Source: Sepiola atlantica (taxonomy: Eukaryota > Mollusca > Cephalopoda > Sepiida > Sepiolidae). Taken from it: DNA of 64,000 bases. Positions 39,671 through 51,298 of this stretch are shown here, piece by piece. The DNA is taken from positions 38,545,278 to 38,609,277 of the forward strand of contig OY744516.1 of assembly GCA_963556195.1 (NCBI GenBank). The letters are read 5' to 3'. The position numbers and the translations under genes were made by a program. The notes under the pieces are model-generated. The model did no database searches. It was not told the DNA's origin and saw only the letters and a program-made list of their open reading frames with translations. Within the stretch, counting starts at the first letter, position 1; each line of letters opens with the position of its first letter.

Positions 39671-39987
39671 GTAAGGGAACAAGGCTAGGCACTGCGTGTT
39701 TAGAGGCGTCCCAGCGCTGGTACATCTGCGCTCGGCTAATAGACAAAGAAGGAATGCAAGGGCCGGCGATAGGCATAACATATCTACTCCTTAAGAAATT
39801 GTAGGTTATGTTGTTCGAGATTCCAACTCTAGGAAGGTTGTCGATCATGACTAAGAAGGCCTCCCTCCCCAACGGTTTATTGCCACGGCGTAGGTAGTTG
39901 GTAGCAAGGTTTTATTGTCAGAGATCTCCTTCTCTTAGATGGATGGCCTTACAAGGTCTTACAGATTTAGGCATTCCACGTCCACAG
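39671..39987 (-). other. unidentified 5' segment joined to the LINE
   Basis: A segment with more G+C than its surroundings, lying between the LINE homology limit and the right-hand target repeat. The minus frame 39573-39872 covers it but matches no family I know. It may be a 5' chimera made by template switching, a different LINE 5' region, or an older insertion. Confidence 0.45.
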
Positions 39988-40000
39988 GTATTTGTAGATA

Positions 40001-41860
40001 AGCCTAACTTAATTCAACGTTAGAAAACATTTTTCCGTCGAGTGTTGCGAACATCTTTGCTGGACTAGGCAGAGGGTAGTTGTAATCATTTAGTTGATGG
40101 TTGAATCATATGAAGATATTTTTACTTTTTCCGTAGACTGTAGGATAGGCCTACTCGCTGTACTGTACTTTCGATAATACTCCCATTTCTCCGAGTCTAT
40201 TTAATTCCTCGCCAATCTGATTTAATGATGCAAATGGAACATTTCTTTTCTGTTTAAACACTTGTTTAATATTTGGTTTTGATTACAACTTTGCAATCAT
40301 TATTTTCATCTTACCAATGATGCAAATTAAAATTACGAAAAAGTTTCCTTGAATAATTTCTTTAGTCTCTTTGCCTCGGCAATTGAAGTTTAACAGAAAG
40401 AGTTTATGTGCATTTTCCATAATAAACATTCTTCCATCCAGTCGGTAATTAGAAGATTCTTCGAGTTGTTTCAAAGACTTACGTTTTAATTTAACGTCAG
40501 AGATTAGCTCGCTTTCAAATTCTATTTGTTCACAAGTGAGGTTTTTTGCTATTTTGCTCGTTATCACCTAAGTTCATTTTTATCAATTTTACCTAGATCT
40601 GACCCCTAATCAAGTTGTACTTTAACGTTTTCATTTAATCTTTTACATGTACAAGTTTCCTGATATGTTCAGCTTCTTGACAAAACATAACATTTTTAAA
40701 ACTCTACAGTGTATATTTTTGTGTCACATCGACATCAATTTAAACACTTTTTAATTTTATACAGACCATCTTGTACAAATGTAATTGCTCCCAACAGAAA
40801 AACCGGTATAGGAGATAAATTATTTTTCTTTGGTTGATCAAATTTAGTTGGAGGAGTCATTTTCTATTTTTACGTATGTTTCTAATATGTGATATCCGCT
40901 TTACCCAATGTCTCTTGAATCTTAGCGAACACTACTAAAACGTTGACTGTTTTCTGCAATACCATTCTTTAGTTCATTAAAAAAAATCGTCTGATCTCTG
41001 CATTCCTATTTGATAGTACACCCCGTGCGAAGATTAGACATTTAAATTTGTTAGCGCTCAACTCCAAAATTTGAAATCATAGAAGCTTTTGTTTACTACG
41101 CTAGTTAAAGTAGTGTAGTCTTCGTCTTATTTGCACCTTTTGTTAAAAAAACATTTTAGAGCTAAAACGAATTGTTACAAATGTAAGGCTGCATTTTTGG
41201 TGGCTATATACAATTAACGAATTTAGTATGTTAAACTGTACCCAACACTCTCAATACCAAACAAACCTTTTTAAAATCAGTTCACTTTGTAGTCTGTAAA
41301 GATCTACGTATCCTCTAAAATACGAACGAAACGTGATTTCGTTTGTACGGTTGTAAGTAAAATTGTGGATAGCGCTCCAAATAGAGTTTTTTAAATTGCA
41401 CTTTCATCTTTAACAGTTTGACCTCTATTAAAGAATTCGTATTTTTTTCTGTTCTTGTTGTGTATAAAAAATTTCCCCAAATCTTACAATTGCTCCAATT
41501 GTTTGTCTTGAAATTTCTCTTCCAGACGAAGCTTAACTATTTCGATGTTCTTCTGATATTCTATTTCTTCTATTTTTGGGGGAATGTCTCTTCTACTTGA
41601 AGTCGTTGTTTTTTGTTGGTTTACATGTTTTTCTTTGAACCTTTCTTCTTGTTTCTGTTCTTGTTGGTGTTTAATTTTATCCAATATAGCACTATTTAAT
41701 TACTCTATTTTCGTCACTTAATATATGTTACAGACCTTTTGGTGTTTTGTTTATACGGTTGTAACTTTTCCTACAAAGAAAACAGTAACATTGTTCACAC
41801 TTATTTAAGTGTTCCTGATTAAACAATAAAACCGAAGAGAAATCGACATGCCTCATATTG
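40001..41860 (-). pseudogene. Gypsy relic copy 1, RT N-terminal region through gag
   Basis: Continuation of the minus-strand Gypsy relic. 40000-40230 aligns with 50810-51040 (shared CGCTGTACTnTACTTTCGATA). 40950-41140 aligns with the gag part of copy 2 at 51110-51310. 41484-41684 is an open frame of 66 codons, rich in Lys, Glu and Gln and probably coiled-coil, with IEEIEYQKNIEIVKLRLEEK. It precedes a region around 41700-41860 that matches sequence upstream of gag in copy 2 (GTTGTAACTTnTCC). The 33-base codon block at about 41539-41571 is the single-copy counterpart of the 34-bp array in copy 2. Confidence 0.65.
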
Positions 41861-42329
41861 TTTTGTTTTCCGTTGTCGAACGATTTAGATTTTAAAACCT
41901 CGTGTTGGGAAATGACTTCAAATCTTTTTCCTATACCTCAAAAACGAAAATGTTTTAATCCTATTTTCTTAGGTTGGATACTTTCCTTTCGCACAATTAG
42001 AACACTTTTGTCTGTAAAACATCGTATGGCTTTTAAGTTCTCGATGTTACTGTAGTAATTAACAATCTTTTCGAGTACACCACTTAAGTCTGTTTAAAAT
42101 ATCCAATATCGCCAGATGTATCCGACATAAGTCCGAGTTGTTGTCGTCAGTGTTATGTTTGACATAGGACGGTTTATGTTGTGACCTAATAAGTCCGAGT
42201 TATTCGTCAACAGTGTTAGGACTTGAAGGGTCGATAATGAATAAGACAACGCGGTATACAAAACATCTTGAAGAGGTGATATCGTCACGAAATAGGGTAG
42301 ACCACTATAACACCTTAAAAACTACCTAT
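41861..42329. other. non-coding spacer
   Basis: No feature beyond possible flanking sequence of the Gypsy relic. Confidence 0.4.
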
Positions 42330-42478
42330 AATCCTTATTATGATTCATATTATTATTGTTAGGATTCTGCTATTTTATTATTATTATAACTATTATTATT
42401 ATCATCATTATTAGCATAAATATTATTATCGTTACGATAGTCATAATTATTATTATTATTATTATTATTATTACATCG
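42330..42478. repeat. (ATT)n-rich microsatellite
   Basis: Imperfect ATT/ATC trinucleotide repeats, most regular at 42450-42473. Confidence 0.9.
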
Positions 42479-42540
42479 TCTTTAATTAAATTGTGTATTT
42501 TTGCATATATCTAAAAAACACACACACATATATATATATA

Positions 42541-43395
42541 TGTACTCGAAAGGTATATGCAAAATAAACATTAATTTCGTATGAGCAAAAGAAAAGAGAA
42601 AACAGAGATCATTATAATTACATTTTACCTCAGAGCGCTAAGGATACGCAGGTATGAACAGCTAAACAAGAGATATAAATACATTAATTACACTCTCAAA
42701 ACATTACAGAAACCTACGTATTTTATACAAAACTCAAAACGAAAAGATGTGCCATTTTACTCAAGTCGCAAACAAAACAATTCACCAATAAGCACTATTA
42801 TAAATATGTTTACCAACTAACATTATTAACAACACCATTTACACAAAACTGAATGAATTAGGTATTAATATAGCCAACATAACTGCATTTTCTATTATGG
42901 ATATAATCCATAAACTCTACTAAATTTGACACAACACTAACAATCAAAGCTGGCATACATCCCATTCCTGGATTGTGATAAAGGTCTACATTGAGGAGAC
43001 CCAACGCAACCTAGCCAAAAATGTACGAGCACAAAACTCCTAGTGACACTAAAAACACCCTCAACGCCTTATCCTTTATCTAAGTTATAAAACGCCACTT
43101 TAATTAAACATATACAAAACAAATCTACACGACGATTAATAGAATTACCTCTCATAACCCTACTCAAAAACTACAATTACATAAAGAATAGGCTTCTATT
43201 ATATCTCTATCCACCTATCTAAAGCTATTATCAATGAAAACAATATAAATTCAGACACCGGTCGATTCTCTGCTTTTTAATTTGTTCCTTTGAATTCCCT
43301 TTTAGTTTTTCGTTTTACTCTTATATTCTCGTTTTCTTTTGCCAATACGACACCTATGTACATTTTGTAGATATATTTCGAGTACGTATGTATGA
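42541..43395 (+). mobile_element. Penelope-like element fragment with terminal inverted repeats
   Basis: Bases 42541-42605 and 43320-43395 are inverted repeats of about 65 bases (GTACTCGAAA at the outer edge, GCAAAAGAAAA at the inner edge). Near 42960-43035 the plus strand encodes, across frames, IPFLDCDK, a Y-I-E (normally Y-I-G) and ETQRNLAKN, the hallmark of the GIY-YIG endonuclease of Penelope-like elements, followed by KHIQNKS and RRLIE-like pieces typical of the same domain. The reverse transcriptase is not recognisable. Penelope-like elements are also known hosts of hammerhead ribozymes. Confidence 0.65.
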
Positions 43396-45660
43396 ATATA
43401 TAGTTTTATTTTTTTATATACGTATGTATATGTATGTCTTCCCTCTCTACATAGATTTCATTTATTATACCTTATCATGATGCATATATTACTCAAAATT
43501 AAAGATTATTTTGTTTTTTGCGACTGTTAGCTTTTTCTCACTTTTTCTCAATTGGCTCGGTATGGTATGCATCTTTCTCATCATAATAGTCCATCGGGTT
43601 GCAATTATGCGAGTTTGGGGGAAAATGTAGGGAATGGTGAAGATGTGAAAGTTCTCAAATAGTCACTTCTGGGTTTTCGCAGGTGATACAAAGCTGAATA
43701 AGGCTGCAACACCTATGCCCGCCCCGCAATCAACCTGTCTACTTAGTGCTTCACATCCGTGTACAGCGACTCAATACCCGATGTTTCTTTATCAATGTTC
43801 AACCGTGCGGTGTTCATAATTCAACATATAATAACTGTACATGTTTGTAATTTACTTCTAATCAATACATTTTTGTTAATCTTCGTGTTTTACTTACTCA
43901 CATTTTAATCTAATATATAAAGAATAGCCAGACGGATTTGCGTAGTTAGACTAAATTGACAAATGTAATTCGAACTAGCCAGTGTTTTGCGTAAATATTC
44001 AATCTCCGTTTTTTACATGAAAAAGAAATTCAAATCGAGTGTATCGACAGAATACACTGTGAGCCATTCGCCGTATATTTTCATTAGATAAACTACATAG
44101 ATGATTATTCAGTTTAAACGTTGCGTGTCTTAAAAATCGAATTTGTTTCTATATATTTTAATAAAGAACATCTCCATGCTTGACAAGTTATTGAATATAG
44201 TTAATGGAACGAGGAACGTTACGGTTTAACTTTATTCGTAGTTTTGATGGTATATCCTCGTATGTCACACTTGCATGAAAAACCTTTTTATAAATAACGA
44301 TATCGCAATTATAATCGGAAAATATACAGAGCAATATGTATTGTTCGAATATAAAATGTCTTATTAATAAATATTTTCTAGTGAAAAATGCCTATTTCAC
44401 AACGAAAGTTTTCTGACTAGCAATTCCATAGTTTGGAGCAAATAATAAGATATCGTGAAGATTTGTAACGTCTTGTTTGAACCCGTGCCACAAGAATAAA
44501 ACAGTGATATATGAAGAAGCATTCTTCGACTAAGTGACGTGTTTCTTACTCATATTGATTTTACCTTGCCTGTGGAATATATCATAGGAAGTTTTCGTAC
44601 GTCATCAAGAGCAGTTCAGCTAAATCAAAGATGGCAAACATTTACCTTTTCGATTGAAACAATAGGAATAATACTATTAACTATGTCTAACGGAAATAGT
44701 TTGATTCTGCCCCAAGAGTTTCGCTCTGATATTAGAATATTCACTCGAATCAGATTGTACTATGTCGGGAGTTATACACATTTAACGAGAAAATTATCTC
44801 TCAAAATTGGTCAATTCGCAGTAATGATGTACACTTGTATTCAATTTAAATGAATGTCCTAAATCAATATGATGTCCGATCGATATTTTAGATTCTATTT
44901 GCAGATGGAAAATGTTTATATGTTGGTTTTATTAGATTTGACAAGCATATCGTTTTTAAAAGAGAAGGCAAACAGATCATCAGAAATACATTACGTATCA
45001 CCTTAAAGTTAATTTATTGCTCAATATATTTCATCTAAAATAACATATTTGACTAACTCCATATCATATATTTCAAGAAGAAAACACACAATTCTGGAGT
45101 TGAACTCATGATTCCGTTTGTGAGGCGAACATGAAAACGGTAAAAATAGCAACAAACGAGAGAACCTATCACTTTTGATGTTTATGGAATGCTGGTAATC
45201 TGAGGTCAACCCCCTCTAAAGTTATCAGTATTACTATGACTAAAACAGTAGAAAATATAGCCACTTAAACAACTGTAGTTATCGGCTTAGAAACATTCTA
45301 ATTTTCTAGAGCTACAAACCTGTATAGGGAATTAAAATAATAGTAATGTAAAGAACAATTACGAATAGCTTTCCCTATTTTGAATTATCTCCCCTTTGGA
45401 GAACTCTCCTGTTTTTACTAAACAATATATATAGGAGCACTAATATTGTACCAACATTGTATGCCGAATAACGCTTTCTCAAGTTACATCTGTTCTCGCT
45501 TGTCATTACAGGTAATTTGCTCATATAGTGGGAATCTGATTATTTTATATGCTTTTTAAAAAATTATGTTGGCATTTGAGATTACAAAAGAAGTGTATGC
45601 ATAACCTATTTAAGATAATCTTGAACATATCATTGTAAACTATCTCGCTTATCAAAGTTA
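43396..45660. other. non-coding spacer
   Basis: No recognisable gene. The 104-codon frame at 44539-44853 has no known motif and a composition like random A+T-rich DNA. Confidence 0.5.
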
Positions 45661-45690
45661 TATATATATATACATATATGTATATATATA

Positions 45691-45771
<81 letters not shown>

Positions 45772-45784
45772 GTATACATATATA
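45661..45784. repeat. (TA)n microsatellite
   Basis: TA tract with ACAT and AATG interruptions, stopping exactly at the transposon end at 45785. Confidence 0.95.
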
Positions 45785-46310
45785 CAGGGTGATTCATAAG
45801 TCACTTAGCTATTTATTTTTGAAATTCTAAAGTTAAAAAATACGGTAATACAAAACAGACAGTTTATTCAACAAATTCATTTATGGGAGTTTTAAATTAC
45901 AGCAAATTTCCAAGATTTCCTCTTCGTTCTGCATGCATAGCTCCATTCTTTTTTGCAAGGAATTTACGACTCTTTGTAGCATATTTGATTGATTAATTTT
46001 AATAAACTCGGCAGTGATTTTTGATTTGAGGTCGTCATTGCCTTTCTAAGTGTGGGAGATCCATCAAATTTGGCCATATGAATAACAATAAAAATTCGCT
46101 CTTCAATTGTAAATGACATACTGCCTGAAAAAAAAAGCACATATTATGATTTACACAAATTTAAATAAATAAAAATATATAAACGAACAAATTTAAAATA
46201 ACAAATAGCAGTAATTAGAGAGTAAGATAACAATTATCAAAAGTTCATAGTATGTATGTGCTTCATATGGTAATCATTTTAAATAGCTAAGTGACTTATG
46301 AATCACCCTA
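45785..46310 (-). mobile_element. internally deleted mariner-type transposon (MITE-like)
   Basis: A 526-base element. The outer 30 bases (45785-45814 and 46281-46310) are inverted repeats with a single mismatch, beginning CAGGGTGATTCATAAGTC. TA lies on both sides within a (TA)n tract. The right end reads TCACCCTA, with A opposite the left terminal C, the same asymmetry as the element at 1649-3017. On the minus strand it keeps only the two ends of a transposase, so it is a deletion derivative that would depend on an active relative. Confidence 0.9.
45891..46119 (-). pseudogene. fused remnant of transposase N and C termini
   Basis: From an ATG at 46119 the minus strand reads MSFTIEERIFIVIHMAKFDG, a DUF4817-like transposase start, then passes a deletion joint. 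A +1 frame step later (near 45965) it reads NMLQRVVNSLQKRMELCMQ followed by EEEILEIC, typical of the transposase C terminus, stopping at 45891. All catalytic blocks are missing. Confidence 0.7.
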
Positions 46311-46452
<142 letters not shown>

Positions 46453-46763
46453 AACGTTTTTCTTCTAAATATAATATACTTACAGACATATGCTCCCTGC
46501 GGTCGCACGTTTTTGCTAGGCTGGAAGGATTATATAATTATGAATAAAACTGCATATCATACGTAGTCAGAGCTAACTATTTTTTTGTACTATTAAAATA
46601 ATTTCGAACGCTATTTATACTGTTTATCTATTATTACTTTTTTTTATTATCGCTTATATTTGTATGTATGTTTTCAAACATGACGTAAATCATAAATGTA
46701 TGACGTCACGTCAAAGCTAGTATTATGTTCTTAAGGTAATGTTTTAAGATCTATTTATCAGAA

Positions 46764-46837
46764 TGTCACAATAGGTCAGTTGGTAGAAGCTCAAGCTGAC
46801 GATCTCAAGATTTCTGTTTCGATTACTGGTCACGGCA
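46764..46837 (+). pseudogene. tRNA-like sequence (tRNA pseudogene or SINE head)
   Basis: About 74 bases with a box A-like TAGGTCAGTTGGTAGAAGC and a box B-like GTTTCGATTACTG at tRNA spacing, followed by GGTCACGGCA, a 3'-end-like segment. The acceptor stem pairs poorly and box B deviates from GGTTCGANNCC, so it is probably not a functional tRNA. It may be the head of a tRNA-derived SINE, but no second copy is seen in this window. Confidence 0.5.
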
Positions 46838-46971
46838 TCCGCTTTATTTGTTTAGTATTTATTATTTACTATTAATTTCTTAAAGTCGTTAAGACCTCTG
46901 ATATTCTGGAATGAGACAAATTCAGCAATGTATTAATTACGTTTTAAAATGTGTGACTGGCGGACGGACAT

Positions 46972-46974
<3 letters not shown>

Positions 46975-47004
<30 letters not shown>
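46975..47004. repeat. (TA)n microsatellite
   Basis: Short TA run immediately before the 75-bp minisatellite. Confidence 0.93.
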
Positions 47005-47009
<5 letters not shown>

Positions 47010-47525
47010 ATGCCGAGCGGGCTTTCTTAATAAAACGAACATCGAATATAATGCTTTAAAGCAATAGCAATAATAATGCGTTTTGAAATAGTGCCGTGCA
47101 AAATTTGTTTTTTAAAAGATCATTTAATTAAATGGTTTCAAGTGATAATAAGGTGTTTTGAAATAGTGCCGTGCAAAATTTGTTTTTTAAAGAACATTGA
47201 ATTAAATGATTTCAAGTGAGTATAAGGTGCTTTCAAATAGTGCCGTGCAAAATTTGTTTTTTATAAAAAAAAAAAAATGAATTAAATGGTTTCAAGTGAG
47301 AATAAGGTGTTTTCAAATAGTGCCGAGTGGAATTTATTTGTTAAAAGAGCATTGAATGTAATTTTTTAAAGCGCTACAAAGGTGTTTTGAAAAAGTGCCG
47401 AGCGGAATTATTTTGTTAAAAGCACATTGAATTCAATGGTTTTAAGCGATAAGATGTTTTGAAATAATGCCAAGCGAATTCTATTTTTATTAAAACAACT
47501 TTGAATGTAATCGTTTAAAGCATTT
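47005..47525. repeat. minisatellite, unit about 75 bp, seven copies
   Basis: Units contain TGTTTTGAAATAGTGCCG, AAATTTGTTTTTTAAAAG, a CATTGAATTAAATGG block and TTTCAAGTGA. The GTGCCG-like marker recurs at about 47011, 47090, 47166, 47240, 47317, 47394 and 47467. Copies two to four are most alike, and the outer copies are diverged. Confidence 0.9.
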
Positions 47526-47690
47526 CGCAATGTATTTATTACGTTTTAAAAAACAAAATCTCTCAATTTATTTATTATGTTTAAAATAAAAAAGCGCAAT
47601 GTATTTATCACGTTTTAAAAAATACGCAATGCATGTGTTACGTTAAAAAATACGCAATGTATTTATCATTTTTTTTAAATTGTGACTTTA
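47526..47690. repeat. short tandem repeats, unit about 30 bp
   Basis: CGCAATGTATTTAT followed by CACGTTTTAAAA recurs four or five times. A related AGCAATGTATTAATTACG also stands left of the 75-bp minisatellite at about 46922, so similar sequence brackets that array. Confidence 0.75.
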
Positions 47691-47774
47691 GGCACATTTT
47701 TTTGACTGCCGGACAGACGGACACCATCTCTATTTATAAAATATATGTATGTGTTTGCGTGTATGTGTCATTAT

Positions 47775-48760
47775 TAACACACCACTCTATCAGTCACGGA
47801 CCTAACTAATAAAACAAAAACCTTTTGGCAAAATTCGACTTTATTCATCAACATAATCTTATAGGGTGGCGTAATGATTCCAATATTCTCTAATAGTTAG
47901 ATGCCTTATATAGAAAGATTTGTTTTAGGCCTCGAAATACACTTAAGTTTCCGATATCACTTTTTCATTGGAGACAAATCTCTCTCCTTGGAGCATTTAT
48001 ATAGGTCTGCGAACAATCATTAGTCGCTATGAGCCGGATCTGGAAAATGGGAAAGGATCAGAAAAAATCAAAATGCAATTCAGGTACTTCTTTCATCGTT
48101 TCTATCAACTTATGACACGGTGAACTGTCTTGGTGAAATTTCACATGTGTCTTCTTCACGCACAAATAATGTCATATAATATTTGCTATTGATAGTCTTT
48201 TATATCACAATGAAATCGTTGAACCAAATACATTGCACATCGCAAAATATGCAGTCCAAAAATTTGCGTTCTGGTCTTCCGTCGTGTTGGCTGCTGTCCA
48301 TTTAAGTGGCTACTGATTTGATTCAAGAGTTAAGTGGTGGGTCCATGTTTCCCCCATTGCCATATATTAACGCAAAATCTACTTTCTGTTGCGTGAAACA
48401 GTTGCAAACAACGTCTTCAATCGTCGACGAGTTGTTAATTTTGATCCACTCTGAGAAAAAGGTACCCAATTTAAATGTAGCTTTCTAATTGACAAATATT
48501 CATGAAAAAATGATGAATACACTTCCTTCTGATATCTTAAACCACTTTTCCTTCCCACGTAACTTAAGTTTGGTATTGGCCCGAAAAGAATTTGTGGACA
48601 TTTTAATGTTTTCTTGTACAACTTCCGAATTTGGGCGACCTGAGAGTTCAGAATGATTTGTTTCTGTACGATAGCGTTTTAAGTCAGCATACCAAATCGC
48701 ACCTGGTGTTGTTCGTCGGAGACAACAGTTTTCCAATCACAGCTCACTAAATTCAGATTT
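47775..48760 (-). mobile_element. mariner-like (SETMAR-type) transposon relic, copy 2
   Basis: Minus-strand transposase in recognisable order. 48736-48500 gives CLRRTTPGAIWYADLKR and PNSEVVQENIKMSTNSF, the end of the helix-turn-helix region. 48621-48379 gives RKLHLNWVPFSQSGSK. Near 48350 the first catalytic block reads GETWTHHLT (Asp replaced by Gly). Near 48130 HQDSSPCHKLIET keeps the second Asp, and LFADLYKC follows near 48020. The C terminus at 47830-47930 shows a GI..L pattern. The extreme N terminus is missing: Gypsy pol sequence begins directly at about 48740. Confidence 0.8.
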
Positions 48761-48879
48761 TCCCATTGGAGTATTATTCTCGACATTATCTGAATATCGT
48801 TTCTTCATTTGGTTCATGTGTCTTTTGGGGATAAACGTGGGTCACTTTACAATGTAAATCATGTTCCCAATCAGTTTAT

Positions 48880-49600
48880 CAACTATCCCTGTTTCCTAGT
48901 AGGAGGTATTGTTTTTGAACATCTTAAGGAAAAATATTTCTCCAACTGTAAAGCGTCCCTTTGTGATATTTGTTACTGCTTTTGTATGGTTTGGCAATAA
49001 TCTATTATCTGGCGTCGTGGAAGATGCAACATTGTTATTTGGGTTCAATCCTATATACCTGAAATGTTCTTGCGTGGCCTTTTCGGTAGGTGTAGACCAC
49101 GTTTTCTTTAGCACTCTTTTGTACGTGTCCACGAACCGTCGTGTCTGACAATTGCTATTCGCATGGTACGGCACGATCACGATATGTGCTACTACAATAG
49201 TTTGACATAATAGTTTAAATTCACTCGACGTCAATTGTGTAACGTTGTCTGATACAATACTGTCAACGACCCCGAATCATGCGAACACTTCATGTAAAAA
49301 GGTAATGATTATTTCTGTGATTCTTCTTTTTACATTTTAATGTTTCCAGTCATTTCCGTAAACTGTGTTCTACTATTAAGTAATATAAACCATCAAGTCG
49401 ACCGGCAAACTCTATGCGAATCTTAGACTTCGGTAGGTTAGTTTTCAGCCATAGACTTACATTTATAGAAGGTCTCTTCACTGTCAAAGTACAACATTTG
49501 TCTAGTTTAACTGTATTTTCAATGTTTTTGTCCATATCCATCCAATACACATACGTTCTCTTGAGATTTTTCATTCTCGAAATACCCGAGTGACGGACCT
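48880..49600 (-). pseudogene. Gypsy integrase, copy 2
   Basis: The upstream frame (49574-49350) reads GMKNLKRTYVYWMDMDKNIE, then a zinc-binding Cys region (KCCTL) and RIEFAGRLDGLYYLIVEHS, the catalytic-core start (its IDFAGP-type Asp is Glu here). The downstream frame (49234-48896) begins TSSEFKLLCQT, preceded in the DNA by a VSDN-like segment with the second Asp, continues IVPYHANSNCQTRRFVDTYK, where the family has a conserved Glu-Arg pair, and ends with KGRFTVGEIFFLKMFKNNTS. Integrase would insert element cDNA. Changed catalytic residues and stops show that it is dead. Confidence 0.85.
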
Positions 49601-49832
49601 AAAATTGTGTTAGTGTTATTTTCTGTAATGTTGTTGATATAACCACTTGATCACCATAAATAACTACTTTCTCACAGATTGAATACACTTTACAGATTTG
49701 TCGGTGTTTTTCTTTTCTTTTCCTTTCTATATATTTTTAACTCGTCGTTTACCGCCTTTTCATTTATTCCATTAAGTGTCACCGGAAGCTCCCTAATGGC
49801 GTCACACAATGTATTTTCAATTCTGCCTTAGT

Positions 49833-50110
49833 TTATGGGGATGCAAACACTGTGCCTTCAAGGAGTTCAGAAAATTTTGGGATAAGTAAAGATAATCCGT
49901 TAGTCTGACTAATTTTGAAGAAAATCCATTTTATAATTTTAATTGAGGAGAATGTTCCTCCATCTCCGCAGTTTTCTTTTGCAGTATGCGTTGGTAATCC
50001 ATTTTGACGCTTGTGGTCGGTTATGTCCTTCATAAACAAATCGTGGAAATTTTGTGACTGCAAACATAATACTCAAAGCTTTCTGCTCGATTTGTAAGTA
50101 ACTTTTCTGC
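49833..50110 (-). pseudogene. RNase H tail and linker, copy 2
   Basis: The minus frame 50063-49833 ends in TNGLSLLIPKFSELLEGTV, which corresponds to the A-D-G-L-S-R-L-type end of the RNase H domain in Gypsy elements (the Asp is Asn here). The preceding residues (KDITDHKRQNGLPTHTAKEN) fit the same domain. The upstream RNase H core is in other frames. Confidence 0.6.
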
Positions 50111-50119
50111 TAGTAGTAA

Positions 50120-51050
50120 CGCACGGGACGCATGGGTGATAGATTTTACCTATTCGTCTTATATTTTATGTAATATGCAATTTCAAACGCCGTACAACCT
50201 AGCATCAGTAGTCACAATGATTTCAAAATCTGGATTGTAGTGCGTCAAAACTATTCTTATGTGAGGATATTAAAAAAAAATCATAGTGTTTCCTGGCATT
50301 CTGTCGTCCGGACAAAATCGTGTTCTTTCTTTAATTACTCATTAAGAGAAACTTGCTAATTGTCATGTTTAGAATAAAAAACGCTATAATAATTTGCTTA
50401 ATGAAAACAAACTTTGTAGTGACGATACGTTTTCCAAGGACGCCATAATTTTGTCGCACTAGCTCGCTCTGGGTCTGGTCTTCTTCCAACCTTTGTCTTT
50501 AATTTTACCAATATATTTTATTTTTTCCATTGAACAATCTCACTTTCTCTTCTTAAATTTAAATCAAAAGTCCTGGATTTTCTTAGATAATTTTTGTACA
50601 TGTGATCTGTATTGTTCGGTGCTTTTACTGATCACTAGAATGTCATCTATGTAGGTTGTCGAAAATTCGATTCCGCTAAGTAATGTGTCCATTAATTGTT
50701 GAAAAATAGCTGATGAAATCTTAACCCTAAATGTTAATTTGTACAACCCTCTATGGGTATTTATACATCGTAGCATTGCGCACTCTTCTTCTATAGGTTA
50801 CAATTAAACATAACTTAAATCAACTGTTGATAAAAAATCTTCCTTTGAGTTTAGCAAAAATGTCTTTTGAACTAAGGAGAGTGTAGTGGTAATCCTTTAG
50901 TGCATGGTTCAATCTCGTGAGACGTCTGCACAAACACGAATCTCTTACTTTTTACTTTGACTGTAGGCGAACACCACTCGCTGTACTCTACTTTCGATAA
51001 AACTCCCATATCCTTAATCTCATCAATCTGATTTAATAACGCGACTAGAG
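50120..51050 (-). pseudogene. Gypsy reverse transcriptase, copy 2
   Basis: The open frame 50776-50564 contains INTHRGLYKLTFRVKISSAI, then FQQLMDTLLSGIEFSTTYIDDILVISKSTEQ, with the YxDD catalytic box (YIDD) intact. The N-terminal RT region (51040-50800) and the C-terminal region (50560-50150) align with copy 1 but contain stops and frame changes. It would have copied the element RNA into cDNA. Confidence 0.85.
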
Positions 51051-51115
51051 AATTTGTTTTCTTTTAAAAAATTGGTTGGTTTTAAATCAAACTTGGCAGT
51101 TATGTTTAGCTCTTC

Positions 51116-51298
51116 TCAGTGCACCATAGACACCTTCCGTCTGATTTCTGCATGCGTATTTGATAGTGAACACTGTGAAAAGATTGGACGTTTAAAATTA
51201 TCAGTCTTTAATGCCAACAGTTTGAACTCATCGTAGTGGTGATTAACTACACTTGCGAACCTAATGTAGTCTTCGTTTTCTTTCCTCGTGAAATTCAT
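51116..51298 (-). pseudogene. gag fragment, copy 2
   Basis: A 60-codon frame, NFTRKENEDYIRFASVVNHH followed by YDEFKLLALKTDNFKRPIFSQC, typical of the capsid region of this Gypsy family. It aligns at DNA level with 40960-41140 of copy 1. No zinc knuckle is visible between it and the RT. Confidence 0.6.

Larger units (their letters stand above)
37665..39987 (-). mobile_element. Jockey/CR1-like LINE copy 2, inserted in the Gypsy relic
   Basis: A minus-strand 5'-truncated LINE whose 3' end (AAACATAGTTCACC region, preceded by a T run) matches copy 1. GTATTTATAAATA at 37652-37664 and GTATTTGTAGATA at 39988-40000 flank it and probably represent a 13-base target-site duplication with two mismatches. 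The Gypsy sequence continues on the far side. LINE homology stops at about 39670. The remaining 39671-39987 is unrelated to copy 1 but lies inside the same duplication. Confidence 0.75.

Noticed and set aside
44539..44853. 104-codon plus-strand frame as a possible host gene
   Set aside because: It has no motif, signal or splice evidence and sits in A+T-rich spacer. A frame of this length can occur by chance in 64 kb.
46764..46837. Functional tRNA gene
   Set aside because: The acceptor stem does not pair properly and box B is degenerate, so only a tRNA-like pseudogene or SINE head is supported.
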